DNA of 64,000 bases from Amphibalanus amphitrite. Lineage: Eukaryota; Arthropoda; Thecostraca; Balanomorpha; Balanidae. The first letter of the stretch is position 1. Each line of letters starts with the position of its first letter. Below, in pieces: positions 22,001 through 33,672 of this stretch. A model generated the notes under the pieces. It made no database searches. It worked only from the letters and a program-made list of their open reading frames with translations, and was not told where the DNA came from. The translations under genes and the position numbers were made by a program. The DNA is taken from positions 248,001 to 312,000 of the forward strand of contig NW_024881520.1 in assembly GCF_019059575.1 (NCBI RefSeq). The letters are read 5' to 3'.

Positions 22001-24241
22001 GCAGAAGGAAGATTCTGACCCTGAATCGAGAAGAGCATAGGTGTCACGGTGAGTTCCTGCCTTCTTTCCATGAATTCGAACTGGAACGATTTGTAGAAGA
22101 GTTCCGCCCGTCTTTCCGATGGAGGTAGATGCAGCCACCACACGTACCTCTTCTCCTTCTGCCGCTGAAGTTGTTTCATTGGCAGGCCGACTGGCTACGG
22201 CTCCCGAGCGGTCGGTGAGGGGCGTGGTTCGTTTGGTGCTGCCATGAATCAGCTGATTATGGCGTCTCTGGCACCCATTTACACCACAGAGCTTGGTGTT
22301 GTGACATTCTCTGGCGAGATGTCCCCTTTGCAGACACCAGAGGCACAGTCCCTTGTCGAATATTAGGTCGATTCTTCTTTCGACGTCCAGATTTTTGAAC
22401 TCACGACACTGGTGCAGTCTGTGCTCACCACCGCACTTCGGACACGACGCATTCCCACCTGGTTTCTGTGCCGTTGATGGAGAGGCTGGTGACGAAGTTG
22501 CGGTAGCATGCGCTGCTCGCTTGGTCGTCTGGTCTCTGGTTCTCCCCCGTCTGTCACTCGGCATTTCAGCGGTTTGGCAGAGCGATGCAATTTGGACCTG
22601 CTTCAGCAGCCAAACGTCCAGGTCGATGAGTGATGGATGTCTTGGGTGGAGTTCGAGCACGTGTTTACCCCATTCACGCCGTAGATATTCTGGAAGTTTG
22701 GCCACCGTTCTTCGGAGATTCTCTGTGCTGTACAGGTCCGCCTCATATCCTTGGGCCTGCATGAGCGTGACCGCGCAGTGCAGGGCGGAATGGAAGTACT
22801 CTAACGATCGAACAATGTTCTTCTGAGGAGGTTCAGCCGAGAACACTTTCTCGAGGTGTACCTTAATCACATCCGTGCTTCGGCCGAAACGATCTTGTAG
22901 AGTTTTGAGAGCTTGTTGGTAGAGGTTGCCGTCAAATAACATGCCAGCGATGGCTTCTTGCGCTTGTCCCATCACTGACGCTTGCAGATGAGCCATTCTT
23001 TCCGCGTCGCTGAGCGATGGCTGGTCGTGCACGAGCGCTCGGAACAGTCCGATCCAGCGCGGCCACTCAGACGGCTTGCCTGAGAAGGTCGGCAGCTGGA
23101 GACGGGGAATGCTCTTAGTGAACGCGGATGTCGTAGGAGCCGGACGTGGTGCAGCTGTCGGTCGCAGCTGATCTATCCATGACGTCTGGCTTGTGGACAT
23201 ACCGGGACTGGGCGCCATTCGTGGAGGTTCTAGTTGCGGAGGTTCTTCTCTGATTTCGGTTAGAGGTTCTAGAGGTTCTCTGGGCGTAATGGAGATTGGC
23301 TCGGAGAAACGAAGTTGTGATCTGGAGCAGTTCGGCCTTTGAGAAACGCTTTTCTCGGTGATCGGTTCTCCCAGATTTTCATCCACAAAATCGTCTCGCC
23401 TGTCTGCATTGAGCTCGTCTTCCATTTCTTCCCTCAGGTCCGCCTCCAGTCGGGCAGCTTCAGCTTCATCTCTGGCTTTCTGAAGGTCTCTCTCGTATTG
23501 CAGTTCTTGTTCTTGTTGCCTTATCTTTTGTTCTTGTTCGCGCAGCTCTTGTTCTCGTGTCCTTTCTCTCTCCAGCTGGCGCACGCGTAACTCCTTCAGT
23601 TTGGATGATATCCTGGCTTCAGCTGATGCATGAGAGGCCGCCGAGCTGCCACTGACCTGTGACCTTGCTCGGCGAACGACGCTACGGGTCATGCGTGACA
23701 CTGAGCGTCCCAAGCCGTCTTCAGGTTGCCCTCCTCCATCCTCGCTGAAGTCAGTCTGTCTCGTAGAGGTCAGCTGTAGTTCGTCTGTGGTGCTTGTCAT
23801 GAAAGTATCGATTTTCTCCTCGATTCTCTCTTTCTCCGTACGAACTTCGTTTAAGTACTGAGCCTCATTTTCTTTTTCTTCCTCACTCTGCGTGTATCCA
23901 GAGATACATTCGTGAACGGCCATCAACGCTTGGAAAGCGCTGTCCATTTCTCTGCGGATATTTCCAAACTGGACGCGTGAGGCTCTATCTGTCACGAGAG
24001 CTTCAGCGCGCCGGAAAATCCTTGTGAGAGCCGCCCGATGACGACCTCTCACCTGTCTGAGGTGCCGCCACTCCCCGTTGGAGCATTGGCCTTCTCGTGG
24101 TTCCTCTTGGACTGTTGTCACTGCAGCTTGTCCTTGACCTGCAGCGGCTGGTTCAGCTGGTACTTCTTCCATGTCAGCGGTTTCTTCTTTGTCACTTTCA
24201 CCCATTCGCTCTAGAGACGGGCTTGCTTCTCCACTTGCCAT
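18998..24241 (-). CDS. BEL/Pao gag-pol polyprotein (to the integrase break)
   Basis: A single 1,747-residue frame starting MASGEASPSLERM, 31 bases inside the 5' LTR. Domains in order: acidic N-terminus; a long Glu/Arg/Gln coiled coil (about 205-285); a DUF1759 gag region starting near 377; Cys/His zinc knuckles (about 599-650); an aspartic protease with LLDSGSES (about 739); reverse transcriptase with IVFDAAA (about 1042) and YMDD (about 1164); RNase H with VFCDASEGAFG (about 1342); integrase zinc domain (His near 1664, CAICRKRR near 1695); and the first integrase Asp in GIDYFG (about 1727). It stops shortly after, where the frame is lost. It makes the particle and copying enzymes of the retrotransposon in the cytoplasm. 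Confidence 0.93.
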   Translation of the reverse strand: MASGEASPSLERMGESDKEETADMEEVPAEPAAAGQGQAAVTTVQEEPREGQCSNGEWRHLRQVRGRHRAALTRIFRRAEALVTDRASRVQFGNIRREMDSAFQALMAVHECISGYTQSEEEKENEAQYLNEVRTEKERIEEKIDTFMTSTTDELQLTSTRQTDFSEDGGGQPEDGLGRSVSRMTRSVVRRARSQVSGSSAASHASAEARISSKLKELRVRQLERERTREQELREQEQKIRQQEQELQYERDLQKARDEAEAARLEADLREEMEDELNADRRDDFVDENLGEPITEKSVSQRPNCSRSQLRFSEPISITPREPLEPLTEIREEPPQLEPPRMAPSPGMSTSQTSWIDQLRPTAAPRPAPTTSAFTKSIPRLQLPTFSGKPSEWPRWIGLFRALVHDQPSLSDAERMAHLQASVMGQAQEAIAGMLFDGNLYQQALKTLQDRFGRSTDVIKVHLEKVFSAEPPQKNIVRSLEYFHSALHCAVTLMQAQGYEADLYSTENLRRTVAKLPEYLRREWGKHVLELHPRHPSLIDLDVWLLKQVQIASLCQTAEMPSDRRGRTRDQTTKRAAHATATSSPASPSTAQKPGGNASCPKCGGEHRLHQCREFKNLDVERRIDLIFDKGLCLWCLQRGHLARECHNTKLCGVNGCQRRHNQLIHGSTKRTTPLTDRSGAVASRPANETTSAAEGEEVRVVAASTSIGKTGGTLLQIVPVRIHGKKAGTHRDTYALLDSGSESSFCSEAVLNQLGITGQDEQLCLQTVEGTGKPQASTRVKLELSSVAPGETRRIIVPEAWSVPSLDISMPNVCKKQREKWRHIKDLDIPQCSHGQVELLLGANVSEAVIQQEVRVGQPGQPIAVRTAFGWTLTGAVSDLHPGKHGRTRRAMFIQKGSAADEELENMLKDWWTTESFEAKYERSVSQSKEDRRAQELLESTTTKLTGNRYETGLLWKTDDDTPFPDSKVMATKRLHGTERRLVNDQEKAAAYQATIDAYVKKGHARKLSREEAQLRLPRRWFLPHHAVTNPNKPGRFRIVFDAAARSYGTSLNDKLLTGPDLLKNLTGVLLRFREEKVGMVADIQEMYHQVRVIEKDRPALSFLWRDLDQTREPDIYEMQVTIFGAKSSPASANYVLQRTVADHGEDCGLPKKAVETVKNSFYMDDFLRSEEHEDDALKTTKQVTETLSRGGFHLSKWVSNSRRVLESIPREKRAQPELDLTEAELPTQGALGVVWDAEKDSLSFRFRDSSVPMTKRGVLQRTASIFDPLGIAAPFVIRAKMFMQQLWTKQLDWDDELDREEQKEWEEWLQELPALRNISVPRCLRPTSSDTIARQLHVFCDASEGAFGAVAYLRTTSPDSTHHCSFIMSKTRVAPLKRLSIVRLELQAAVLAVRLVDALQKEIPDQVKKVTYWSDSRVVLQYISNESRRFHTFVSNRVAEIHDLSDIGPWRHCPGRLNPADLCSRGETVKELADNPLWLSGPDFLRGDEEGWPEQPHVQRLAEEDVEVKVGAFATVTVRDPKAALPTPSKFSSWTKYKRTVAWILRFLRNSKLKGEQKRQRNLGPMTVSELHDAEKTILQMVQAEAYRTELQQLEAGQQLNKKSGIADLSPILDADGILRVGGRLENAPLDEDTRHPILLPAGSDVARMIIYETHRQLMHAGAEHTLNEVRQKFWIPRGRSQVKRVLIDCAICRKRRARPQPSRMADLPADRLNTSHPFSFVGIDYFGPLTVRRFRKTEKGTACW

Positions 24242-24249
24242 AGTTCAGG

Positions 24250-24267
24250 ATCCGGCCCGGAGGACCA
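24250..24267 (-). other. primer binding site of the BEL/Pao element
   Basis: On the minus strand, five bases after the 5' LTR, TGGTCCTCCGGGCCGGAT begins with the TGG complementary to a tRNA CCA end. Its complement resembles the 3' end of animal tRNA-Tyr; this identity is tentative. Confidence 0.65.
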
Positions 24268-24272
24268 GCAAA

Positions 24273-25104
24273 TGTCGCCGACAAACTGTCGTTCGGAGTT
24301 CTTTTCTGGTTGGATGTGGACTGTATTTTATTCGGTGAGTTTGTGCGACATTCGTAGCCCGCCCGCCTGCTATGTGAGCTCCTGGGTTTTTGATATTCGG
24401 CGATTTACAGTTGTAGATAGACGTGAAGATTTCCCGTAGAGGATTTATTGAAGTATACGCGAAGCAAGAAGCGGAAGCAGTTGTGAAGAAAACCGGTAGA
24501 TGAAACACGCAGACACGGAGCACAATTCACATTCACTGTACAAATCTGAAGCACTGACACTGCCCCGCCGGGCGCGGCTGCGCGCAGGAGAGTCGGTCTG
24601 CGCGCGTGCTTCTGTACTCTGTCCCCGCTCAGCCGGGCGAGGCGTCGAGCGGGGCAGATCAGTCCGTGCGCACAGCGCGACGGTCGAAGTGAGACTCTGC
24701 CGGGGTCGTACGTGACCCACATTTTATACGCAATGCTTAAGACGTGTGCAAAACGAGTGCGAACTTGCACTGCAGCGGGGAGGTGGCTGAAGGCGCCAGC
24801 TTGGCGGCCTACGTGCCTTAAAACGACGTGTCTTTAATTCATATCTCGGTCTCGGTGGCGGCCGCGGCGCTGCTGCGTCTCGGCAGCGTCGGCGGCACGC
24901 GTACCGACCGCTGGCCGCGTCTGCTCGCGGCCCCGCCCTGCACAATGCCTCACAACTCATCCTGAGTCTGGACAGGGTGACGGCGGTGCGGCGGCGGGAC
25001 GGCTGCAACGAGCGGCGGCGGCGCCGCGGTGGCACGGCGGCCGGCCGGCTATCACGGCGGCACAGCGGTAGCGCGAGCTGGTCCGAACACTTTCGTCGGT
25101 GACA
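24273..25104 (-). repeat. 5' LTR of the BEL/Pao element
   Basis: An 832-bp repeat matching 17043-17874; one difference was noticed by eye. Transcription of the element should start within it, toward lower coordinates. Short open frames inside it are the same in both LTRs and are not genes. Confidence 0.95.
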
Positions 25105-25109
25105 GCTGG

Positions 25110-28100
25110 TTTGCTCTCGTTAATCTCGAGATCGCTCTTCCCGACTGCCTGGTAAAGGCGCCTCTGTGCAGCTGCTCAAGATTCAACTTCAGTGGTCTTC
25201 GGTGGCGTTCGAAGATGATATAATTTACTATTTGATTCTTAACTATATTTACCAGGCGATTGATGAGAACAGGGAAAAAATGCGTCTGCCATTTTGAGCA
25301 TTTCTTGCAAGGAGCCCATTGGGCGTGCTTATCAGGAATCGCTATATACCTCCACCTACGATTATCCGTATGCTAATGCATTACATTACATGTCGCAGTG
25401 GGTTTATATGGCCATGGAAACAGTGTTTCTCTTGATCCAAGAACGACAGCGATTATTTATCGGCACATTATTGTGTATAAAGTAGGAATCTAAATAGCCA
25501 CCAAAGACAATGTCTTCACTCGACGAGTGAATAATGGCCCTCATTGAATGAACCTGTAAACCACGCCCTTGAATGCGAGCGCCATGTGGATATGGGCGTA
25601 TCAGTCACCCCAAATGGAAGGCTCAACAAGAGGCTTGGAACTGCTCATCCCTGATGGCAGCGCCGTACAAGGCGGCGGTCTCCTGAGTCCGGAACTTCTG
25701 AGCCGCCCGTCGGACCTCTGGAATGTTTATCCTTCACCCTCCTGATCCCTGAGATACCTTTCCCAACACTCAGCTGTTTCCTTTAGGTATAACTCCTGAC
25801 CTGACTCAGTGTCCTGTAAATTTTCACCACCATCTTGTTTAGTGTCTCCCAGTTCCTAAACTGTCTCTCCGCCTCCTCCACTATACTATTCCTTGCCTTT
25901 TGATCTGTTTTCTAGACTCAATAATTGTTTCCAAATTCTATGAGCCTCTCCTTTGACCACCGAGTTTTTCATCTGACCTTTAAGCTATTCCCCCAGACAC
26001 CTGAGCTGATCCTCTAACCCGTGAGCTACTCCTTCGACCTCTGAGCTGCTTCTCGGACCCCGCAGCCATCTCTCTCGCCGCCAGCCGCCGTGTGGCCGCG
26101 TCTCACCCTGCACAGACGCTCCGTTTGCATCACTCCTCCATTCATCAGCTGCCGGTCTATCGGCGGCCTGTGACCCGACCAATACATCACTCCACGTATG
26201 GTGCGCGCCGCGCGCGTCACTGCCCTCATCCTTTGGCCGACGGGGCGGGCTGGGCGCGATAGAATCGGGACCGTCACTCGCGCTGATCGCGACAGGCGTG
26301 CGTGCGCATACGATATAGCTGGAGGAAGGGGAATTGCACGCACGTTCTGCTCAGGGGAACAGCGATACAATAAACAATCGCCTTTTTTAGTGTAGGGAAC
26401 TCGATGAAGGGCATTAAGCGTGCAAGAGTAATCGAAGGCTGCGGGTGAAATCAAGGCTGTGATGTGATTTGTGGGCTACTGCTAGCGTAAGCAGTCGTTA
26501 TTACGATCCCTTTCCGGACTGCGAACATTTTCGTGCCTTGGCGTTTAGCTACCCTACCAGCTTGATTGATTTACCAATAGTAGTTTCAAAATCACATTTT
26601 TACGTTTTAATGACTCAATATCAATATAAGTAAGCACATGTGCTTCATTAGTTATAAAAATGTTGTGGGTTTACCATTATTTTGCTTGCCCTGTTGCGAT
26701 GTTTTGGTAAAATCATCTTGTCGAATACTACGCCGATGTGGCGAGAGCTCAATTGTAAAATACACATTTCAGTCGCGGATCACCGGACCAGGAAGTGGCC
26801 AATCTCCTATCTAAACTGCATCTTCCCTCCGCACGAAACGGAGCGTCCTCTCAGAGGGCGACTTTGCGTGCAAATAATGGCCGCCATATCACGCCATCAT
26901 CGCGACAATCGTGGCGCGGAGACGATCCGAACGACGCCGAGAAGTGGCGGTTGGTGCGCCACAATTGGCCCCGAGACGCCGCAAGTGTCGCCTTTGCAGG
27001 CTTTGCAGAGTGCAAGGCTACGCTGCAGTTACGGTGACATTTACGGGGTCAAAAGGTGCTGTTGCACTTCGTGAACCCATTGTGTTCTGGTTTATATCAC
27101 ATTTGGAATATACGAGTATGACAATCGAACTCCGCGGATTTACTTCGTAGGGTATTTGATTTATGCATTCACAATCAGAGAATGGCAGAAAAACTCGGCT
27201 CCGCTAAGGTTTTACAAAGTTACATCAAGCAGAGTCCCAGAGTGACCGGAACAGGTTCACCACCCACTTATCTTTCCTCTTTCATATACGCTTCGTATGA
27301 ACTGAGCTTCAAATTGCCACACCGAGAGGAACGACTCATCTCCATTGCATCAGGCGTCTGATCGGTGTCCCATGAAGTACCTGAGCCCTGTCAACTGTCC
27401 TGTAAGTGACACTGCTTCACTCAGTCCGTCCTGCCACCTGTCACTTGTCCTCCGTTACGGGACCGACTCGATCGGACTGTCCCCTCGTGCGCTGGCGGTC
27501 CAGCTCCTTACGGTGCTGCTCTGAGCCCCGCCCCTCCTCCGTAGCCAGCTCACGTAGCTGCCGGCCGGCCCGGGGACTGATGCTGAATTATGTCGCTGCG
27601 GATCACATGAGGTCGCGTTTCACTTGGAGCTGCATGGCAGAGGCAGCTCAGCCACCCACAGCTGACGGACCAGTATGGTCCGATTTCATTAGCTTTGACG
27701 AACGGAGCTGGTCGGTGCGCAGCCGTCTAAAAAAGAAAGAAATCCATTTCTATGTAGCCATGGTCACTGGCCAGCAGTGGCCAATCCAAGCGTGCCAAGT
27801 CGTGCCTGTATTGCCCATAACGACATACCGCTTTGTGCACTACCCACTGAAATCTAAAACTCACTGGAGACAGGCACGTTTCAGCGGCGCGTGGGATGAA
27901 GAAAACCGCTGCCTACGACGGCGCTGCTGGACGCCCTTGGCCGACGTCAATGATTTATTGTACGCGGGGATTTCAGAGCAGTCGTTTATTATGCAGCTGC
28001 GCACAGGTGTGTCAAAGGTTGCTCATTGTTTTGAAAATTAAAATGAATTCCTCATTTGATTTTAAATGCTTTTAAAGTTCAGGTTATATAGCCTTGCAGA

Positions 28101-31100
28101 TGTGTTCGACGATTTGATGCCTTGAAAGACAGACATGCAAGTCTTTGCTGACCATTGTCTTCTATTCACTGGAACTTAATCACCCAAGAGATCATATCAT
28201 TCTGATTGCCCACTACACCTTGCTAAAGCAAGAATAAGAAAACTCGTGCTCCGTGCATTCTTTCCAACCACCCCTCCTTCCCGATAGCGTCTGCGAGTGC
28301 TGCACATGAGGTCTCTGAGTGACCGAGGTCACCCGATCTGCACACCGGAAACTGGGGGTCACCCCTCCCCTGCCCCTGGCTACCCCTGATATGATCAGCA
28401 CGTGCCTGTAATACCCCTCCCCTCCCCTCTCCTCTCGGCGGTCGACCTCTGGGGGAGGGGTTCGAGCGAGAATGGGGGAGGGGAAGGGGGTAAACCATTC
28501 AGCTGGAACCGACGCTGATTTGCTACGCTGCGTTCTGACCACGCGGCCACCTGCAGGGTGTTACGTGACACGTAGTTGCGGAGCTTTGCGAGTCACCATG
28601 GCCACGGGCCAGGGCTCCCTCGATCGAAAACGCCACGCTTTATTTGGGAGGCTTTTGATGTCAATACATCATACAAAAAGGCAGAGGGCATAGGGCTTCA
28701 AGGAAGTTAGGTATAGGAGGGCTTATACGATAACAGTTTGTTCTGATATTTGTTAGTATGCGAGATTCTGAATGGGTGGCACCAGGGGGATAACACACCT
28801 TGACCTGTTTACATGTTGGCAATGTGTCTGGGCATCATTGCTGGCTGCAGCCAGCAGCTGCAAAGACTCATTGGCTGACTATGAGGTCGGCCGAGCCGGT
28901 TCCTCGGTAGTCTCTCCTTCAAGACTGCTCCGCACTGATCCATTGATTGAAAGCGGCGGCCGGCGTGATACTGTCACTTGACTCTGAAGTCTGAGGCCGA
29001 TATGGCGCGGTGTTCGTTTAACCAGGGCGTGTATGACCTGCTGAGGGCGGCGTGATGCCGACTGAGAGCGGGGTGGTTGTGGTCCTTCGTCTGAGAGACG
29101 GCGTGGTGCAGCAGCGGTGACGTGATGTCACCAGCCGCGGTCACCACACCCGCTGTGTCCACTGTCCATGACTGATGAGAACAGGACGGCCAGCCGATTG
29201 GCCTTGGCGTCAATGCACATGGTGCCCATCACGCCTCCTGCCTGTGCAGGACAGCGTGCTGACCTTGACGACACAGACGCTGACGTTCGTCTTCAGTCGC
29301 GAGCAGGGTCACAACCGCTACCCTGGGCTGTGTTAGAGCGGAGAGAGTGAGTCTCAGTGGATCGCGGCCTATGTGAGGAGGGTGGGGAGGGGTGATGAGA
29401 GGGTCTCATCTGCAGTAGATAGGAGCTACATCCACTTCGTTCCAGGTCATGCACCACCAACCTTGAATCTAACAGACATTCACTGCCCAAACAAGTCCAC
29501 CCCGTTCTGAATAGCCACCATTTATAGTCGTAATTGTAAAACAGACTCCTTTTATTTGGCCGATAACGGTACATGAATTTCAGCCCGGCAATTAGTGGAA
29601 CACCTACAGCGTCGACAACCTCGATAGCGGAACATAAACACGAGATAACCTGCAGTTATAGACACGGCGGCTTCCGCCGGAGTATGTCCATATAAGGCCA
29701 GTCGTTCGCAGCTAGGCGCTGCCATTAGTGCGACATTGACCTAGTGGAGTGCGTCCGTCCTGACCGCGCGCTACACAGCTTGCATTTTATATTGGCCTGC
29801 AATCTGCAATCAGCCGCATGACAATATATCAGCAGCTGCGTTACTCGTTAGGTATTACAACTGAATGACGCGCCTCTGGGCGAATTCCACATCGGTCCTT
29901 GCTTTCACATCAGTAGATACTGCAATATGATGATCAGCGAACTGACAGCACTGAATAGCAAGCTAGTCAAAATGACAAAACCATTTCATATTCAGAATTT
30001 TACAATGTCATCACCGTAGACAGTGTCTGTCAGTGTCTTGCCGGCTTGTTTGATCGCATACTTGCGTTCGCAATAGTAGATAACCATCGCACTACGTGTG
30101 TGGTCGCTCGTGATAGTTTCATTGTAAAACCCTCACTACGCGTGTCAAACTACAAGCTACAGACATTACGGCATGCACGATCGGTGGCCAGCGCCGCGTG
30201 TGTGGTCACTGGGGTGCATCAGCCCTGCGTATCCCATGGTACGTGCCAAAGAATCCTCATTGCGACCGATCTCTGACCCTTAATTGTTTCTTTCCAATGC
30301 CAAATGCTGGTCCACTATCAAACACTCTCAACCAATTGCTGTCTGGACACCAGCGTTTGGTTCCTGACTGCCCCTTCCCCTTACACCGACCGCCATGGTC
30401 CCTACCTATTCTTTACTCTGTGCTGACTGTGACTCCACAAGCTGCAGACCCGTGACTGCTACCTCCCTACCGCCAACTGTCCCTCGACGCTGCCCATGAC
30501 TGCTACCTCCCTACCGCCAGCTACTGGCCACGACTGCTACACTTCCCTCCCACCAACTGCCAGCCCCCGAATGAAGTCACGCGCCTTGTGTTTCCGCTGT
30601 GATGAGGTATTACACAGCCAATTGGTGTGCCATGGCGCGAGTCGCCGTCTGAGGCGGCCATTCTGTGGCGTCATTCAGCCCTGCAACGTGTCATCATCAG
30701 CGACGGAGACTTTTCTACGGACCGACAGCTGAATAGTGCGGCCAGAGTTACGACCGATGAAGCTGTAAAAGATACCATCGTAAAAAGGGCATTATATGCG
30801 ACCATCGATGCACGTAAAAGTCGCCATCTTTGATGGCTGTGTGTTTTATTGAAGGTTGTGTATCAAGATGGTGGTGTTATTAAAGTATCATGACTGTATA
30901 CGATGTGACAGAGTCTTTAACCATTATTTATTGCATGCCACCAACACGTGGAATCGTTGCTTGTGGTGATATTTTTATAACGTGCATTGGACGTGTAAAA
31001 CGATTGTGCCGAACATCGGGTCAGTTCCCATGACAGGCTGCTTGACAGGACATTGTTGCCACCTGGCAACGCATTTGACTGGGACCTGAGGCCTGTACGT

Positions 31101-32676
31101 TTCTGTTCTTTCCTTTACCGGTACATCTTGTGTCTGATCTGTCGCTATGACTGTCTTCCTCCTGACCCTGTCCTGACCTTGTCCTGACCTTGATCTGAGA
31201 TTGTCCTAACGATTTCCTGGCCCCTCCTGACTCAGTTATCCGGTTGCCGTTACATTTTCATTATCCCCTATTGAGTTTGTTCTCTCAGTTTTGCTCTCTT
31301 ACTTTAAATTCTCGCCCTCCCCTGTCCTCTCCCGCTATTTCCTATTCTAACTCACCTGGGCCGTCTCTGATTTTTATACCGCCTTACCACGCCCATTTTC
31401 CTGCTCATGACCTCTCCTGCCCTGACCCAGTCCTGACCCCGTTCTGAGATACCCTGGCCGGGCGTTCTGCCGGTCCTGCCCGGTTCTGGCAGCAGCCACC
31501 CGGGCTGATTTGGCTCTCTGCACCTGCTGGCACCGGCGGGAGGTCGGGTGGGCGGGCTCGGCCCCGCCTCGGTCACGAGCAAGGTGGCGGGCTTGGCCAA
31601 TGTGAGGTTTTGGCCTGACGATTTATGATTCACTCAGGTGCGCATCCGCCACATTGACCGCAACGACATCGAGGATGCTGAGAGTCTTCATTATACCTAT
31701 TAGATTTAGGTACTGAAGAAGCCTGGGTATAGCGGAAAAGTATGGGAAACGTTTCTGTGAAGTGCTTCCTGATGCACATTTGCAATTGAAGTTAAAAGTG
31801 AGGCATACCTACTTACCTTGACTTGCCTGCTAATATTCCGGTGTTTGCATCAGTCAAACATCAATCAATGTACTGTTGCTGCCGCTGGGTGTGACTGCAC
31901 AGTGCACTCTCACGAGCTAGGACTGACCACTTGGCGATGGGAGACAGGTAGGCGGTAAATGTTTATTGTCTACGTACCAGAGAGCTCGGTTTTAGATAAA
32001 TAAAGCCCACTAAGGAGCAACATAATTTGAATCGGTGAAGGAAATGGAAGAGTGACGTTCCTTGCCATATCCTTTTTGCATATTTACCTTGTATGTTTTC
32101 GTTGAGGAGCTGCCTCTATACCAAACAAATAATTTGGCCCAAACCCGAGATCATACACTGCCGTTCAATGAACGAAGAGACCGTTTCGCTCGTAGGTATA
32201 TGTAAGAGACCCAGTCAGTATTCAATTCACCGTGGAGCTAAATAGCCTATTTTGTTTGATTGAATGTGACAGGTTTAGCGAAATGTGTGAATATTTCAAA
32301 TGAGCTCAGGCTTCTAGTCGATTTATCCAACGCGGTGTATCCGATACATGCTTTGCCTATTGATATGTTTAGATATTATTGTTATCGTTATGCTCATTTT
32401 GTGTTATGAATGACCGTAGGTATCACTTGGAGATATGACAAAGGTCTCTTATGTAACATTTATCACGGTAAAAGTCGCGATAAGTAACACCCATCACTAA
32501 GGACTAAAATACGGACGGCTATAACGCATCCACCATTGTCCCATTCCGGCAGCCACGCCCAGCACTGCTGTCTGGATTTATTTAGCGTTATCTGGTGACG
32601 TGTTTTCATGCCGGCTCTCTCATGAGATATGTCTGGGAACGCTGGCGGCTGTCCAGCGGCCAGCGTCTGACCGAGA
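25110..32676. other. intronic stretch without a recognised gene
   Basis: About 7.6 kb with no domain recognised on either strand. The longest open frame is 27406-28041, listed separately. C/T- and G-rich patches occur at 28340-28490 and 31240-31560. Confidence 0.5.
27406..28041 (+). CDS. unrecognised open frame, doubtful
   Basis: 211 codons without a stop. The second half (after LMLNYVAADHMRS) has a more protein-like composition, with motifs such as VWSDFISFDERSW and EIHFYVAMVTGQQWPI. I recognise no family, see no clear splice sites, and it lies in the LRR intron. It could be a relic of a mobile element or chance. Confidence 0.2.
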   Translation: MTLLHSVRPATCHLSSVTGPTRSDCPLVRWRSSSLRCCSEPRPSSVASSRSCRPARGLMLNYVAADHMRSRFTWSCMAEAAQPPTADGPVWSDFISFDERSWSVRSRLKKKEIHFYVAMVTGQQWPIQACQVVPVLPITTYRFVHYPLKSKTHWRQARFSGAWDEENRCLRRRCWTPLADVNDLLYAGISEQSFIMQLRTGVSKVAHCFEN

Positions 32677-32920
32677 CATGGAATGGCGGCTGCGCGCCCG
32701 GCAGGGATATATGAGTGAGAGAGGTTGGAATGGTGGCTACTCGGGAGCCCAAGAGAACTTGGAATGGTGGATGCCTGCTTCCCAAGAGAGCTTGGAATGG
32801 CAACTGGCCTGCTTCCCAAGAGAGCTTGGAATGGCAGATGCCCGGGAGCTCAAGAAGGCTTGAAATGGCGGTTGCCTGGAAGATCAAGAGAGCTTGGAAT
32901 GGTGACTGCCCAGCAGCAGT
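32677..32920. repeat. minisatellite, about 38-42-bp unit, six or seven copies
   Basis: The motif AGAGCTTGGAATGGCGG-CTGCC recurs with variants at about 32678, 32725, 32758, 32796, 32826, 32861 and 32895, with more variable sequence between copies. It directly precedes the GA tract. Confidence 0.75.
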
Positions 32921-32931
32921 TGGATATATTT

Positions 32932-33109
<178 letters not shown>

Positions 33110-33120
33110 TGGGATAAAAA

Positions 33121-33672
33121 ATGTCCAGATACTTAATCAGAAAAGGACAATCAACCGGTGACCGACGAGAAACAGCTTGGTTATGGCAACGGTTGTCAAT
33201 GGCCATCATACGTGGAAACGCGGCAGCAATCATAGGATCGACAACCCATTTTCCCATGAGTTCCGACACCGTTCAACATCAGGTACAATCATGGACCCCA
33301 GGACTACGGCAAACTCAAAAACGACAGACCCAAAATGGCACATGTTACAATCATGCCACCCCAGACCACATCCACTTGCCAACACATCAAGCCAACAATG
33401 CCATCACTGATATCACACAACCATCCTCAGCGCCTAGCATGAATTCTGACACAACACCATCACCCATCACTGCCGATAGCCACACTAATAGTCGCTCTCC
33501 ACCATCTCCAGCAGTTGATAACCCCAGCATATCCGCTCGTTTAGCACGCTACCGTGAACTGTTCCAACAAATAAAATCAGAATTCAGGGTGCAAGGACTC
33601 GAGGTCGAGACTAGCCGCGACTATATGGACGATCCAGAGCTGGCTTACTACTTTACACGCGGGGCAAACTAA
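33121..33672 (+). CDS. unrecognised 183-residue open frame after the GA tract
   Basis: It starts MSRYLIRKGQSTGDRRETAW just after the GA tract and ends YYFTRGAN. Three segments: a Trp/Arg-rich start (LWQRLSMAIIRGNAAAII), a long Ser/Thr/Pro-rich linker, and a more ordered end (ARLARYRELFQQIKSEF). The ends look protein-like, but I recognise no family. It lies in the LRR intron and could be part of a degraded mobile element or a chance frame. Confidence 0.3.
   Translation: MSRYLIRKGQSTGDRRETAWLWQRLSMAIIRGNAAAIIGSTTHFPMSSDTVQHQVQSWTPGLRQTQKRQTQNGTCYNHATPDHIHLPTHQANNAITDITQPSSAPSMNSDTTPSPITADSHTNSRSPPSPAVDNPSISARLARYRELFQQIKSEFRVQGLEVETSRDYMDDPELAYYFTRGAN

Larger units (their letters stand above)
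17043..25104 (-). mobile_element. complete BEL/Pao LTR retrotransposon
   Basis: An 8,062-bp element on the minus strand. It has two 832-bp LTRs, a 5-bp target duplication GCTGG (17038-17042 and 25105-25109), a primer binding site, a polypurine tract and a gag-pol frame with BEL/Pao-type domains. The only LTR difference noticed is at about 17204/24434 (T versus C), so insertion is recent. It is otherwise complete but has a single-base frame break in integrase. Confidence 0.95.
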
